Shown here piece by piece: positions 1 to 10,040 of a DNA stretch of 64,000 bases. The stretch spans positions 62,001 to 126,000 of the forward strand of contig NZ_JAGTIS010000001.1 in assembly GCF_018704125.1 (NCBI RefSeq), read 5' to 3'. Source of the DNA: Metapseudomonas boanensis. Its GTDB lineage: Bacteria > Pseudomonadota > Gammaproteobacteria > Pseudomonadales > Pseudomonadaceae. The notes under the pieces are model-generated. The model made no database searches. It was not told the DNA's origin and saw nothing but the letters and a program-made list of their open reading frames with translations. The position numbers and the translations under genes were made by a program. The stretch's first letter is position 1, and every line of letters begins with the position of its first letter.

Positions 1-16
1 GTTCTGGATTTCCGAC

Positions 17-1009
17 ATGCGTGTGCTGATCCTGCTCGTCGCGCTCATTTGCGGCCTGCCTTCCTTTGCGTCTGCTCGATGCGACGTGACCACTCCGACC
101 GAGATCGTCGTCCTGGGCGAAGTGCGCCTGGCCTACCAGAGTGTGGGTAGCGCCCGGGACCCCGCGCTGCTGATGATCATGGGGCTGGGTGGCCAGCTGA
201 TCCATTGGCCCGATGAGGTGCTGGAGCGGCTCTGCGAGAGCGGCTTCCGGGTGATCCGTTTCGACAATCGCGACGTGGGGCTGTCGGCCTGGACCGGTTC
301 GCCACCAGCGGCGAACCTGGCCTACGAAGTGCTGCGCTATCGCCTAGGCCTGCCAGTTGCTGCGCCTTACGGGCTGCGCGACATGGCCCGTGACTCCTTG
401 CGCCTGCTGGATGCGCTGGGTATCGAGCAGGCGCATGTGCTGGGTGCCAGCATGGGCGGCATGATTGCCCAGCACGTGGCTGACCTTGCGCCGGAGCGCG
501 TGCTCAGCCTGACCTTGGTGATGACCAGTTCCGGCGCCCAGGGCCTGCCGGCGCCAAGCCCGGCATTGTTGGAGCTACTGGCACGGCGCGAAGCACCGAA
601 CCGCGAGGTGGCCATCGAACAGCAGGCCGACCTGCTCGCCGCCCTTGGCAGCCCCGACGTGAGCGACGACCGTGTTTCACTGCGAGAGCAGGCCGCGCGT
701 TCCTACGACCGGGCCTTCAACCCGGAAGGGGTGCAGCGGCAGTTGTTGGCCATCCTCGCCGAACCCAGCCGGGTAGAGTTGCTCAACCGCCTCAAGGTGC
801 CGACCCTGGTCGTGCACGGAACTTCCGACCCGCTGCTGCCGGTGATGCATGGCGTGCATGTGGCGGCGCATATCAAGGGCTCGGAGCTGAAGCTGATTCC
901 GGGCCTGGCGCACCGCTTTCAGGATGCGTTCAAGGAGCCTTTGCTGTCAGCTGTGCTGCCCCACCTGATGGCTCATCGTCAGCTTGATGGGCACTGGGCG
1001 CGGCTTTGA
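17..1009 (+). CDS. Secreted alpha/beta-fold hydrolase
   Basis: This 330-residue protein has a Sec-type signal peptide (hydrophobic core around residues 3-15, Ala-rich end near residue 20), so it probably acts in the periplasm or outside the cell. The alpha/beta hydrolase triad is visible: nucleophile elbow GASMGG with Ser145, an acid at Asp271 in GTSDP, and His299 in GLAHRF. The oxyanion region is MGLGG near residue 55. Members of this family are esterases, lipases or C-C hydrolases, and nothing here fixes the substrate. It stands alone, followed by a 226-nt gap with a repeat and then the convergent glpD. The start is the first in-frame ATG and puts the signal peptide at the terminus. Confidence 0.85.
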   Translation: MRVLILLVALICGLPSFASARCDVTTPTEIVVLGEVRLAYQSVGSARDPALLMIMGLGGQLIHWPDEVLERLCESGFRVIRFDNRDVGLSAWTGSPPAANLAYEVLRYRLGLPVAAPYGLRDMARDSLRLLDALGIEQAHVLGASMGGMIAQHVADLAPERVLSLTLVMTSSGAQGLPAPSPALLELLARREAPNREVAIEQQADLLAALGSPDVSDDRVSLREQAARSYDRAFNPEGVQRQLLAILAEPSRVELLNRLKVPTLVVHGTSDPLLPVMHGVHVAAHIKGSELKLIPGLAHRFQDAFKEPLLSAVLPHLMAHRQLDGHWARL

Positions 1010-1087
1010 AAGGGCCGGATCAACGGCGCTGACCTTTATGAATGAATTCGCACCCACAACAAGCGGATTCCCAATTTGCTCGGATTG

Positions 1088-1123
1088 CTCTCTCTCCCTC
1101 TGGGAGAGGGCTGGGGCGAGGGA
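1088..1123. repeat. C/T-rich dispersed palindromic repeat, copy 1
   Basis: The sequence consists of a run of CTCTC, the dyad CCCTCTGGGAGAGGG, then GCTGGGGCGAGGGA. Two related copies in other contexts lie near 29172 and 29288. This type of element is common between genes in Pseudomonas and related bacteria. It lies in the 226-nt gap between convergent genes. Confidence 0.55.
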
Positions 1124-1235
1124 AGGCGGATTGACCTACGGTTCGTCAGTCCGATGGATCACGCTTCACCGATCCACCATCGTGGTTCGACTCAGCGCTT
1201 GCGGTTGATGTGAAAAGCGATGGCGACCGGTGCTC

Positions 1236-2771
1236 TCAGGCCGCATCCGCCCGCGGTCGACGCGGGTACTCATCGTTCAGGTACTGCGCCAGCCGCGCCT
1301 TCTGCCCGGCAGTCATGACCAGGCCGAGTTTGGTACGCCGCCAAAGGATGTCGTCGGCGCTGACGGCCCATTCTTCCTGACACAGGTAATCCACTTCGCG
1401 GGCATAAAGACCTGCTCCCAGATGCTCGCCGAGGTCCGCCTGTTCGTGAGCCCCGAGGAGCAGTTGCCAGGATCGGCTGCCATAGAGGCTGGCCCAGCGA
1501 CGGAGGAGGCTGGTGGGTAGCCAGCCGAAGCGGGTGCCGAGGGCTTCGACCAGGGCGGCTCGGCTCTCCATGTTTTCCCCGCCAGGCAGGGGCGCCGTTT
1601 CCGTCCAGGGGGGCGTGGCATCTGGGAAGTAGGGCGCAAGCTGCAGTAACACGGCCTCGGCCAGCTTGCGGTAGGTGGTGAGCTTGCCGCCAAACACCGA
1701 AAGCAGCGGTGCTTCGCCTGGATGGACCGAAAGTGCCAGGGTGTAGTCGCGGGTCACCGCTGACGGGTCTGCGGACTCATCGTCACACAATGGCCGAACG
1801 CCCGAGTAGCTGTGGAGGATGTCGCGCTCGCTCAGTTGTTGCTTGAAGTGACGGTTGACCACATCCAGCAGGTAGTGGGTTTCCTCCGGTGTGATGGCCA
1901 CCTTGGCCGGGTCGCCCCGGTATTCCCGGTCGGTGGTGCCGATCAGGGTGAAACGCTCCAGATAGGGGATGGCGAAGACAATGCGCCGGTCCTCGTTTTG
2001 CAGGATGTAGGCCTCTTCGCCGTCATGCAGGCGCGGCACCACGATGTGGCTGCCCTGGATCAGTCGAATGCCGTAGGGCGCTTTTTGCCTGAGGTCGTCC
2101 TCGATGAAACGGGTGACCCAGGGACCTGCGGCATTGACCAGGGCGTGCGCGCGGATGGACAGCAGGCTGCCGTCGGCGCGCTCCAGATGGATATGCCAGA
2201 GACCCTTGCTGCGCCGGGCGCTGATGCAACGGGTTCGGGTGTGGATGTGCGCGCCATGCTCCCGTGCGGCCATGGCGTTGAGTACCACCAGCCGCGCATC
2301 GTCGACCCAGCAGTCGGAGTACTCGAAGCCCCGACTGATATTGGCGTGCAAGGGGCTGCCGGCACCGAATCGCAAGGCTCGGGAGGCTGGCAATTTCCTG
2401 CGTTTGCCAAGGTGGTCATAAAGGAACAGGCCGACGCGGATCATCCAGGCTGGCCGCAGGTGTGGGCGGTGCGGAAGCACGAAGCGCAATGGTTTGACGA
2501 TATGCGGTGCCTTGGCCATCAGTACTTCGCGTTCGGCCAGGGCCTCGCGTACCAGGCGAAATTCGTGGTGCTCCAAATAGCGAAGCCCACCATGGATCAG
2601 TTTGCTGCTGGCGGAAGAGGTGTGTTCGGCGAGGTCGTGCTGTTCGCAAAGGAATACCGACAGCCCACGACCCGCAGCATCGGCGGCGATGCCGACACCA
2701 TTGATGCCACCGCCCACAATGGCCAGGTCATAGACTTCAGCAATGGGCGAAAAGGAGTGATTGTGGTTCAT
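1236..2771 (-). CDS. glpD: Aerobic glycerol-3-phosphate dehydrogenase GlpD
   Basis: GlpD is a membrane-associated flavoenzyme that oxidises sn-glycerol-3-phosphate to dihydroxyacetone phosphate and passes electrons to ubiquinone. The protein is 511 residues, normal for the family. The FAD-binding Rossmann motif GGGINGVG begins near residue 20, followed by SSASSKLIHGGLRYLE, typical of GlpD. The C-terminal GlpD cap is present. It lies downstream of glpR on the same strand, separated by 137 nt that contain a GlpR-type operator, so it is probably repressed by GlpR and induced by glycerol-3-phosphate. The ATG at 2771 is the natural start, with no longer in-frame extension. Confidence 0.96.
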   Translation of the reverse strand: MNHNHSFSPIAEVYDLAIVGGGINGVGIAADAAGRGLSVFLCEQHDLAEHTSSASSKLIHGGLRYLEHHEFRLVREALAEREVLMAKAPHIVKPLRFVLPHRPHLRPAWMIRVGLFLYDHLGKRRKLPASRALRFGAGSPLHANISRGFEYSDCWVDDARLVVLNAMAAREHGAHIHTRTRCISARRSKGLWHIHLERADGSLLSIRAHALVNAAGPWVTRFIEDDLRQKAPYGIRLIQGSHIVVPRLHDGEEAYILQNEDRRIVFAIPYLERFTLIGTTDREYRGDPAKVAITPEETHYLLDVVNRHFKQQLSERDILHSYSGVRPLCDDESADPSAVTRDYTLALSVHPGEAPLLSVFGGKLTTYRKLAEAVLLQLAPYFPDATPPWTETAPLPGGENMESRAALVEALGTRFGWLPTSLLRRWASLYGSRSWQLLLGAHEQADLGEHLGAGLYAREVDYLCQEEWAVSADDILWRRTKLGLVMTAGQKARLAQYLNDEYPRRPRADAA

Positions 2772-2790
2772 GGCGCGACACCGAGTCGGA

Positions 2791-2821
2791 AATGAACGTT
2801 CAATGTTCGTTTCCGAAAAAA
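2791..2821 (-). promoter_or_regulatory. Probable GlpR operator upstream of glpD
   Basis: On the plus strand, 2802-2821 reads AATGTTCGTTTCCGAAAAAA. This closely fits the enterobacterial GlpR operator pattern ATGTTCGWT-AWCGAACAT (from memory). A second, overlapping dyad (AATGAACGTT / ATGTTCGTT) starts at 2791. It lies 20-50 nt upstream of the glpD start, with glpR itself next door. Confidence 0.6.
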
Positions 2822-2908
2822 GACTAGCCGAGCTCTCATGTCTTGACCAGCCCGCTGTACCCGTCGACGCCGGACGGTCATGAAAGATTCATCGGTGGTG
2901 AGCCCGTG

Positions 2909-3667
2909 TCAGACTCGCTCGAGCTGGACCTTGTTCTCTGCCATCAGGCGAGCCAGGGCAGGGGAGGGGTGGTGGTCGGTGAACAAGCGATCCACCAGCG
3001 AAATGGGGCCCAGGCGCACGACGGCGTTGCGCCCGAACTTGCTGGAGTCAGCAGCAAGGAACACCTGGCGAGCGTTGTCGATGATGGCCTGGGAGACGCG
3101 CACCTCCTGGTAGTCAAAGTCCAGCAGACTGCCGTCTTCATCGATGCCACTGATGCCGACCAGCGCGTAATCCACCTTGAACTGTTGGATGAAGTCCACG
3201 GCGGCTTGGCCGACGATCCCCCCGTCGCTGCGTACCGTGCCGCCGGCTACCAACACCTCGAAGTCCGACTTGTCACTGAGTTGGGCGGCCACATGCAGGT
3301 TGTTGGTGATGACCTTGAGGCCCTTGTGGCCCAGCAGCGCCCGGGCGATGGCCTCGGTGGTGGTGCCGATGTTGATGAACAGCGAAGCGTGGTCGGGGAT
3401 ATGGGCGGCCACAGCTTCGGCGATGCGCTGCTTCTCTTCGCGCATTTGTCCGGCACGCATTACGTAGGCGGTGTTCTGGATGCTCGAGGCTTCGCTTGCC
3501 GCCCCACCGTGGGTGCGACGCAGCAGGCCGCGTTCGGCCAACTGGTTGATATCGCGGCGGATGGTCTGTGGCGTCACGGCGAACGCTTGGACCAGTTCGT
3601 CGATGCTGACGTAGCCTCGATCACGGGCCAGGTCGAGGATATCTTGCTGGCGTGGGCCAAGGTTCAT
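2909..3667 (-). CDS. glpR: DeoR-family repressor GlpR
   Basis: This 252-residue DeoR-family regulator has an N-terminal winged helix ([10 protein letters not shown]...[13 protein letters not shown], about residues 8-48) and a C-terminal DeoR sensor domain that binds a phosphorylated sugar or polyol. In this context the ligand is expected to be glycerol-3-phosphate. It precedes glpD and is divergent from ybaK-glpK. The ATG at 3667 begins [11 protein letters not shown], matching GlpR proteins. Upstream in-frame codons up to 3829 would run through the divergent promoter region and were rejected. Confidence 0.93.
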   Translation of the reverse strand: MNLGPRQQDILDLARDRGYVSIDELVQAFAVTPQTIRRDINQLAERGLLRRTHGGAASEASSIQNTAYVMRAGQMREEKQRIAEAVAAHIPDHASLFINIGTTTEAIARALLGHKGLKVITNNLHVAAQLSDKSDFEVLVAGGTVRSDGGIVGQAAVDFIQQFKVDYALVGISGIDEDGSLLDFDYQEVRVSQAIIDNARQVFLAADSSKFGRNAVVRLGPISLVDRLFTDHHPSPALARLMAENKVQLERV

Positions 3668-3782
3668 ACGCTCTCCCGGTTCTCGCTCTGGCTGGCTGCG
3701 CGGCATTATAGCGATGGGCTGTGAAGCCACCGATTTTCCGCTAAGGTACGTCAAATCTGTAGCAGGATTTTCACAATCGAAC

Positions 3783-4253
3783 ATGACTCCCGCCATCGAT
3801 CTGCTGAAGAAAGCCAAGGCTGAGCACAAGGTGCACAGTTATACCCATGACCCCAAGGCCCCGTCCTATGGACTGGAGGCTGCGGAAAAGCTCAACCTCG
3901 ACCCGGCGCGGGTATTCAAGACCCTGCTTGCCGCCACCGAGAAAGGCGAGTTGCTGGTCGCTGTAGTGCCGGTGGCCGGGAGCCTGGACCTCAAGGCGCT
4001 GGCCCATGCCGCCGGTGCGAAGAAAGCCGAGATGGCCGACCCTAACCAGGCACAGCGCACCACCGGTTACCTGGTGGGTGGCATCAGCCCGCTGGGGCAG
4101 AAAAAGCGCCTGCGGACCTTCATCGACGTTTCCGCCAAGCAGTTTCCGAGCATTCATGTCAGCGCCGGCCGACGCGGCCTGGAACTGGAACTCAGTTCAG
4201 AGACCCTGGCGATCTACACCCAGGGCCAGTTCGCCGCCATCGGCCGCGAATGA
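3783..4253 (+). CDS. ybaK: Cys-tRNA(Pro)/Cys-tRNA(Cys) deacylase YbaK
   Basis: This 156-residue protein is a YbaK/EbsC family member that hydrolyses Cys mischarged on tRNA(Pro), a trans-editing activity. Family features include KVHSYTHDP near the N-terminus, VFKTLLA, a Lys-rich [10 protein letters not shown] segment, and [15 protein letters not shown]. Translation most likely starts at the ATG at 3783 ([12 protein letters not shown]); an upstream frame extends to 3714 but has no homologous content. It is divergent from glpR and ends only 28 nt before glpK, so the two are probably cotranscribed. A single GlpR-like half-site (ATCGAACAT) overlaps the start, which is suggestive only. Confidence 0.93.
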   Translation: MTPAIDLLKKAKAEHKVHSYTHDPKAPSYGLEAAEKLNLDPARVFKTLLAATEKGELLVAVVPVAGSLDLKALAHAAGAKKAEMADPNQAQRTTGYLVGGISPLGQKKRLRTFIDVSAKQFPSIHVSAGRRGLELELSSETLAIYTQGQFAAIGRE

Positions 4254-4281
4254 CTCACCCCTCATAACTAGGAAGGTCTCC

Positions 4282-5769
4282 ATGGCCCATTACCTGCTCG
4301 CCATCGACCAGGGCACCACCAGCAGCCGCGCCATCGTTTTCAGCGCCCAGGGCCTGCCGGTGGCACGTGCCCAGCAGGAGTTCAAGCAGTACTTCCCGAA
4401 GGATGGCTGGGTGGAGCATGACGGTGAGGAAATCTGGTTGACTACCCTCAAGGTCTGTCGCGAGGCCATTGAGCAGAGCGGGTTGAACCCCGCCGATATC
4501 GCCGCTATCGGAATCACCAACCAACGCGAGACCACCCTCGTATGGGATGCCGTGACCGGCACGCCGATCCATCCGGCCATCGTCTGGCAGGACCGCCGAA
4601 CGGCGGATTACTGCACGGAGCTCAAGGCTGCCGGGCATGAAGCGGACGTCGCTGCGAGGACCGGATTGCTCATCGACCCCTACTTTTCCGCCACCAAGCT
4701 GCGTTGGGTATTGCAGAATGTGCCCGGTGCCCGCGAGCGCGCCGAGCGCGGCGAGCTGCGTTTCGGCACAGTGGACTCCTTCCTGCTCTGGCGCCTGACC
4801 GGCGGCAACGTGCATCGCACTGATGCCACCAACGCGTCGCGTACGTTGCTGTTCAATATCCACAGCCAGGAGTGGGACCTAGAGTTGCTGCGACTCTTCG
4901 AGATTCCCGTCAGCCTGATGCCGGAAGTGCTGGACTGCGCCGCCGAGTTCGGCCACACGGATCCGGCGCTGCTCGGTGCCAGCATCCCGGTGCGGGGCAT
5001 GGCGGGCGACCAGCAGGCCGCACTGATAGGCCAGGCATGCTTCGAAGCGGGTATGGTGAAGAGCACCTACGGCACCGGCTGTTTCATGATTCAGAACACC
5101 GGCGAAAGGCCTGTGGCCTCGCGTAACCGCTTGCTGACCACCGTCGGCTACCGCCTGGACGGCAAGGTCACCTACGCGGTGGAGGGCAGCATCTTCGTCG
5201 CTGGGGCTGCGGTGCAGTGGTTGCGCGACGGGATCAAACTGATCAGCCATGCCCGTGACAGCGAGGCCCTGGCCGAGCAGACCGGTGATGCCTGCGGCGT
5301 CTACCTGGTGCCGGCCTTCACCGGCCTCGGTGCGCCCTACTGGGACCCGCGCGCACGGGGCGCCATTTTCGGCCTGACCCGTGATACCGGCATCAAGGAA
5401 ATCGTCACCGCAGGCTTGCAGTCGGTCTGCTATCAGACCCGCGATCTGCTTGAAGCGATGCGCCAGGATGGCGCCGCCGCGCCCAGCGCCCTGCGCGTGG
5501 ATGGGGGCATGGTGGAGAACAACTGGGTCATGCAGTTTCTCGCGGACATCCTCGGGGTCTCGGTCGAGCGTCCGGAAGTGACCGAAACCACTGCCTTGGG
5601 TGTGGCCTACCTCGCAGGGTTACAAGCCGGTCTCTACCAAGACCTGGACGAAGTTGCTGGCCATTGGCATCGGCAGCACCGATTCTCGCCACGCATGGCG
5701 GACACCCATCGGCAGAAGCTCTACGATGGCTGGCTGGATGCCGTGCAGCGAGTGCGCAGCGGCGGTTGA
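4282..5769 (+). CDS. glpK: Glycerol kinase GlpK
   Basis: Glycerol kinase uses ATP to phosphorylate glycerol to sn-glycerol-3-phosphate, the inducer of the glp regulon and substrate of GlpD. The 495-residue length is normal. FGGY-kinase features are present: N-terminal phosphate loop [12 protein letters not shown], then GITNQRETT, the substrate region WQDRRT, and the C-terminal ATP site [11 protein letters not shown]. The start is the ATG at 4282, preceded by GGAAGG. It sits behind ybaK rather than next to a glpF glycerol facilitator, which is the usual Pseudomonas partner and is absent from this window. Confidence 0.97.
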   Translation: MAHYLLAIDQGTTSSRAIVFSAQGLPVARAQQEFKQYFPKDGWVEHDGEEIWLTTLKVCREAIEQSGLNPADIAAIGITNQRETTLVWDAVTGTPIHPAIVWQDRRTADYCTELKAAGHEADVAARTGLLIDPYFSATKLRWVLQNVPGARERAERGELRFGTVDSFLLWRLTGGNVHRTDATNASRTLLFNIHSQEWDLELLRLFEIPVSLMPEVLDCAAEFGHTDPALLGASIPVRGMAGDQQAALIGQACFEAGMVKSTYGTGCFMIQNTGERPVASRNRLLTTVGYRLDGKVTYAVEGSIFVAGAAVQWLRDGIKLISHARDSEALAEQTGDACGVYLVPAFTGLGAPYWDPRARGAIFGLTRDTGIKEIVTAGLQSVCYQTRDLLEAMRQDGAAAPSALRVDGGMVENNWVMQFLADILGVSVERPEVTETTALGVAYLAGLQAGLYQDLDEVAGHWHRQHRFSPRMADTHRQKLYDGWLDAVQRVRSGG

Positions 5770-6023
5770 GGGTGAAGCGATGGACCGGGCGACGAGCAGT
5801 GGCTGTCGGGCAGAGGTGTTTCCGGGAAGCCGCCCTCTGGCTGGCGCTGGGCACCTCTACCGAAGTGCCCGTCTCGCGGCGTTGTTCGAGGCGGGCTTGA
5901 AATGCAGGCAGCAGTCAGGCCGGCTGGACTAAGCTGTTTTGCTCGGAAAAGGCACAGACTGTACGGCAGCTGGCCGGGCATGCTCTGACATGATTGGCCG
6001 CACACTATCGAGGAGCTGTGACC

Positions 6024-6806
6024 ATGAAGCTCGAATTTCATCAGATCGACGCGTTTACCCAGCGCCCCTTTGCCGGCAACCCGGCCGTGGTCTATCGCCT
6101 GGACGCTTGGCTGGACGATGCGCTGATGCAGCGAATCGCCGCCGAACACAACCTTTCCGAAACCGCCTTCCTGGTCAAGGAAGGCGCCGTGTGGCGAATC
6201 CGCTGGTTCACCCCGAAAGCCGAGGTGCCACTCTGTGGTCACGCTACCCTGGCCAGCGCCCACGCGTTGTTCGAGGTGTACCAGGAGCCGGGCGAGCGCC
6301 TGGAGTTCATCAGCAAGTCGGGCGAGCTGCGGGTTAGCCGTGAGGAGGAGGGGCGTCTGGCCCTGGATTTCCCTGCGCAGGTGCCTCATCCCGTCGCGGT
6401 GACCGTAGAGCTGGAGCATGCGCTGGGCATGGCACCGGTGGCAGCCCTTGGCGCCAACCTGCTGATGGTGGTGCTGGAATCGGAACAGGCTGTGCGTGAA
6501 TGCACGCCGGATTTCAAGGCCTTGTCGAAGTTGCCCTGGCAGGGCGTGATCGTGACAGCGGCGGGTATGAAGCACGATTTCGTGTCGCGCTTCTTTGCAC
6601 CTGTGATCGGCATTGACGAAGATCCGGTGACGGGCGCAGCCCATTGCAGCCTGATCCCCTACTGGGCCGAGCGCCTGGGCAAACGCCTGCTGCGTGCGGA
6701 GCAGTGCTCGGCACGCGGCGGAGAACTCTGGTGCCGTCTGGATGATGAACGGGTGAGCATTGCCGGTCACTCGGTGCTGGTGGCCAGTGGTCGACTCTGG
6801 ATCTAG
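6024..6806 (+). CDS. PhzF-family isomerase/epimerase-like protein
   Basis: This 260-residue protein has the two-lobed diaminopimelate epimerase-like fold of the PhzF family. Visible signatures are FAGNPAVV near residue 16, NLSETAF with Glu46 (equivalent to the catalytic Glu of PhzF), LCGHATLASAH near residue 72, and DPVTGAAHCSL in the second lobe. No other phenazine genes are nearby, so the generic family label is safer than phenazine biosynthesis. Substrate is unknown. The ATG at 6024 follows GAGGAG and gives the standard N-terminus KLEFHQIDAF. The 254 nt upstream hold no recognisable gene. Confidence 0.9.
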   Translation: MKLEFHQIDAFTQRPFAGNPAVVYRLDAWLDDALMQRIAAEHNLSETAFLVKEGAVWRIRWFTPKAEVPLCGHATLASAHALFEVYQEPGERLEFISKSGELRVSREEEGRLALDFPAQVPHPVAVTVELEHALGMAPVAALGANLLMVVLESEQAVRECTPDFKALSKLPWQGVIVTAAGMKHDFVSRFFAPVIGIDEDPVTGAAHCSLIPYWAERLGKRLLRAEQCSARGGELWCRLDDERVSIAGHSVLVASGRLWI

Positions 6807-6855
6807 CCGAAGTGGAGTGGGAGACCGGGGCCGCACTGATGCGGCCCTGTGCGTT

Positions 6856-7961
6856 TCAGACCGCGCTGCTGAAGCGACGGACGCCGGATTCCGAGGGTGA
6901 GAAGTGTGCGGCAACGCTGCCTGGCGCGGGAAACACCACCAGATGGTCAGCGGCTACGCGAATGCCAACGTCCTGGCCCGGCAGGTGGTCGGCATGACTG
7001 GGGAAGATCGCTTCCAGTTGGCTGCCGGTCGGTAGCTGCAGACGATACAGGGTCGCAGCGCCCAGGAATGTCTTGCCGATGATGCGTGCCTTCAGCTCGC
7101 TTTCAGGGGCCGGCACGATATCGTCCGGGCGGAGCAACACGTCCACGGCACAGCCTTGCGGCAGCGTGTAGGCACGGTTACCGCGGATCACCCCAAGTTC
7201 GGTTTGCACCGCATCCGCTGAGACCAGTTGGCCGCGAATGAAGTAGCCCTGGCCGACAAAGCTGGCGACAAAGGGCGTGAGCGGCTCGTGGTAAAGGTTG
7301 AATGGCGTATCCCATTGCTCGAGGCGGCCGGCGTTGAACACGCCGACATGGTCGCTGACGGCGAAGGCTTCTTCCTGGTCGTGGGTGACCAAAATGGCAC
7401 TGGTGCCGCGGGCCTTGAGGATGTCACGCACCTCATGGCTCAGCCGCCGACGCAGTTCGCCGTCGAGGTTGGAGAAGGGCTCGTCGAGCAGCAGCAAACG
7501 GGGCTCCGGGGCCAGGGCTCGGGCCAGCGAGACACGCTGCTGCTGGCCGCCGGACAATTCGTGCGGATAGCGCTGGGCCAATTGATGCAGTTTCACCAGC
7601 TCGAGCAATTCCCCGACCTGTTTGTCGCAATTCGGCTGCTTTCGAATGCCAAACGCAACGTTCTCGGCCACTGTCAGGTGAGGGAATAGGGCATAGTCCT
7701 GGAACACCATGCCGATTCGACGCTTTTCCGGCGCAAGGGTGAACCCCGCGCGCGAGATGATTTGGTCGGCGAGCTGGATCTCGCCTTCCAGCACCGGCTC
7801 GAAGCCAGCGATGGCGCGCAGGGTGGTGGTTTTGCCGCAGCCTGACGGGCCAAGCAGGCAGCCGATATCGCCGGCGTTGAGGTGCAGGTTGAGTCCCTGC
7901 ACCACGTGCTGTTCCTGATAGCCGCAACTGAGGTTGCGCAAACTGAGCAGCAGTTCGTGAT

Positions 7962-7965
<4 letters not shown>
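6856..7965 (-). CDS. Orphan ABC transporter ATP-binding protein (iron/spermidine/putrescine type)
   Basis: The 369-residue ATPase carries Walker [10 protein letters not shown] (residues 39-47), a Q-loop in [10 protein letters not shown], signature LSGGQQQR, Walker B LLLLDEP, switch His in VTHDQEEA, and a C-terminal TOBE-like regulatory domain. It resembles FbpC/PotA-type importers of ferric iron, polyamines or thiosulfate. Its ATG overlaps the argF stop by 4 nt (ATGA), so it is translationally coupled to argF. No permease or binding protein lies nearby, so the substrate is unclear and it must work with subunits encoded elsewhere. Confidence 0.9.
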
Positions 7966-8879
<914 letters not shown>

Positions 8880-8981
8880 GGTTACTACCTTTCTTATATG
8901 CCACTGGCCGCGTGTCCTGGCCGGGTGATGCGGATAAAAGCAGACGGGACGGCGGATAAACGCCGGAACGATTTTGGGGGA

Positions 8982-9018
8982 AGGCGCGATCTTATAAGGA
9001 AATGTCGCACCATGCCAA
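8982..9018 (-). promoter_or_regulatory. argF promoter with two ArgR-type half-sites
   Basis: On the minus strand, TTGGCA (9013-9018) and TATAAG (8991-8996) form -35 and -10 elements with a 16-nt spacer. On the plus strand, TGTCGC-N8-AA at 9003-9018 exactly fits the Pseudomonas ArgR half-site rule, and AGGCGC-N8-AA at 8982-8997 is a weaker copy. The two are in direct repeat with a 21-bp period. Overlap with the core promoter suggests arginine-dependent repression. Confidence 0.6.
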
Positions 9019-9367
9019 CAAGAGGCGCATGAGGCGCGGCTTTGCGGGGTGTTGCGGGATTTCCTGAACCGATTTCGTACCAACTTCCTGTTTCCAGCCT
9101 CTGCATTTCGGTCAAGTCCGACGTGGAGTTGAACTATTTCGCATTGGCGCAAAGCAGCATTTGTACACCGGCCCGAAGCGCCTTGGCAATCGAGTGAAAT
9201 GCTGCTGATCACATAGGCGCTTATATGGGACTGACCGTGGTGGGCGAAATGGGGGGCGGCAAATCGGCTGGAAGCCCGTGGAGGTAACGAGGGGGCCGAT
9301 AGAGACGTTTCCGGATGGGATTTCGGAATCCATGAACTGATGCTGCGCGGCTCGCGTTGCTAGGGTA

Positions 9368-9405
9368 CCGCGTCCCCCAAAACCGGGCTGGTTCCGGGGA
9401 CGCGG
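9368..9405 (+). other. Strong hairpin in leader of lipoprotein gene
   Basis: A perfect 10-bp stem (CCGCGTCCCC / GGGGACGCGG) encloses an 18-nt loop that contains a further AACC/GGTT pairing. There is no T-run. It lies about 60 nt upstream of the lipoprotein start, so it may be a structured leader or part of a small RNA. Confidence 0.4.
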
Positions 9406-9466
9406 CATCCGTGCAGGGATATCCAGCGGAGCCGTCCATAAATGCAATCGATCCATGGAGATATCG

Positions 9467-9904
9467 ATGAAGAAGTTCCTTATGCCCGCCGCCCTGGTTG
9501 CTGCAATCGCGTCCTTCACCGGCTGCAGCAGCTACAACGTCAGTCAACCGACCTCGCCGTTGAATGGCAGCGTCGAAACCGACCTGAAGGCAGATGTTAC
9601 GGTGGGTGAGGCAATCACCGGTCAGTCCCAGGTGAACATCCTGTTCAGCTTCCTGCAGTTTGGCGGTGACTCCGAGTTCGCCGACGGCGTTGCCTACGGC
9701 GGCGGTGCTTCGGGTGGCCTGCCCTTCGGGCCGGATCCGATTGCCTCGGTCAAGTCCGCTGCGGCTTACAAGGCAGTGAAGTCCTCGGGAGCCGACCTGA
9801 TCGTTGCACCTCGCTATGAGATCAGCGTTCAGGACTATTTCGTGTTCAAGAAAGTCAGCGCCAAGGTGACCGGTAACAAGGGCACCATCAAGTCGATCCG
9901 CTAA
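9467..9904 (+). CDS. Small lipoprotein of unknown function
   Basis: A lipoprotein signal peptide is clear: MKKF, a hydrophobic stretch, and the lipobox FTGC with the acylated Cys at about residue 19. The mature part of a 145-residue precursor has a Gly-rich patch (YGGGASGGLPFGP) and an end rich in beta strands (DLIVAPRYEISVQDYFVFKK). I do not recognise a named domain. The ATG at 9467 is preferred over the ATG at 9455 because GGAG sits 6 nt upstream of it and the signal then starts at MKK. A 12-bp perfect hairpin follows the stop. Confidence 0.75.
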   Translation: MKKFLMPAALVAAIASFTGCSSYNVSQPTSPLNGSVETDLKADVTVGEAITGQSQVNILFSFLQFGGDSEFADGVAYGGGASGGLPFGPDPIASVKSAAAYKAVKSSGADLIVAPRYEISVQDYFVFKKVSAKVTGNKGTIKSIR

Positions 9905-9914
9905 GGCGACAGAC

Positions 9915-9943
9915 GAATCGGCAGGCGTGATGCCTGCCGATTC
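9915..9943 (+). terminator. Hairpin after lipoprotein gene
   Basis: There is a 12-bp perfect stem (GAATCGGCAGGC / GCCTGCCGATTC) with a 5-nt loop, 11 nt after the stop. No T-run follows, so it could stabilise the 3' end rather than terminate transcription. Confidence 0.5.
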
Positions 9944-10003
9944 ATGAAGCTGGCCCTGCTGGCGAACTACGTCAGTAGCCTCCATAGTCTTTTTCTCACG
10001 ACC

Positions 10004-10013
10004 CGACCGGTCG
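10004..10013. promoter_or_regulatory. Perfect palindrome upstream of the molybdopterin oxidoreductase
   Basis: The palindrome CGACCGGTCG lies 28 nt before the oxidoreductase ATG, between possible core promoter and start. Its style is that of TetR-family operators, but no TetR gene is adjacent, so the assignment is speculative. Confidence 0.25.
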
Positions 10014-10040
10014 TCTGGACCAAGATCACGAGGCCTGGCC

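Larger units (their letters stand above)
8880..9466. other. 587-nt divergent intergenic region
   Basis: No gene is recognised here. The argF side holds a promoter with ArgR-type sites (8982-9018). The other side holds a strong hairpin (9368-9405) in the probable leader of the lipoprotein gene. Open frames in between are short and lack homology that I can recognise. Confidence 0.6.

Noticed and set aside
1812-2795. 327-codon plus-strand open frame
   Set aside because: It is antisense to glpD, whose sequence is unmistakable; long shadows are expected at this GC content.
5721-6914. 397-codon minus-strand open frame
   Set aside because: Antisense to the phzF-like gene and its upstream spacer; no domain.
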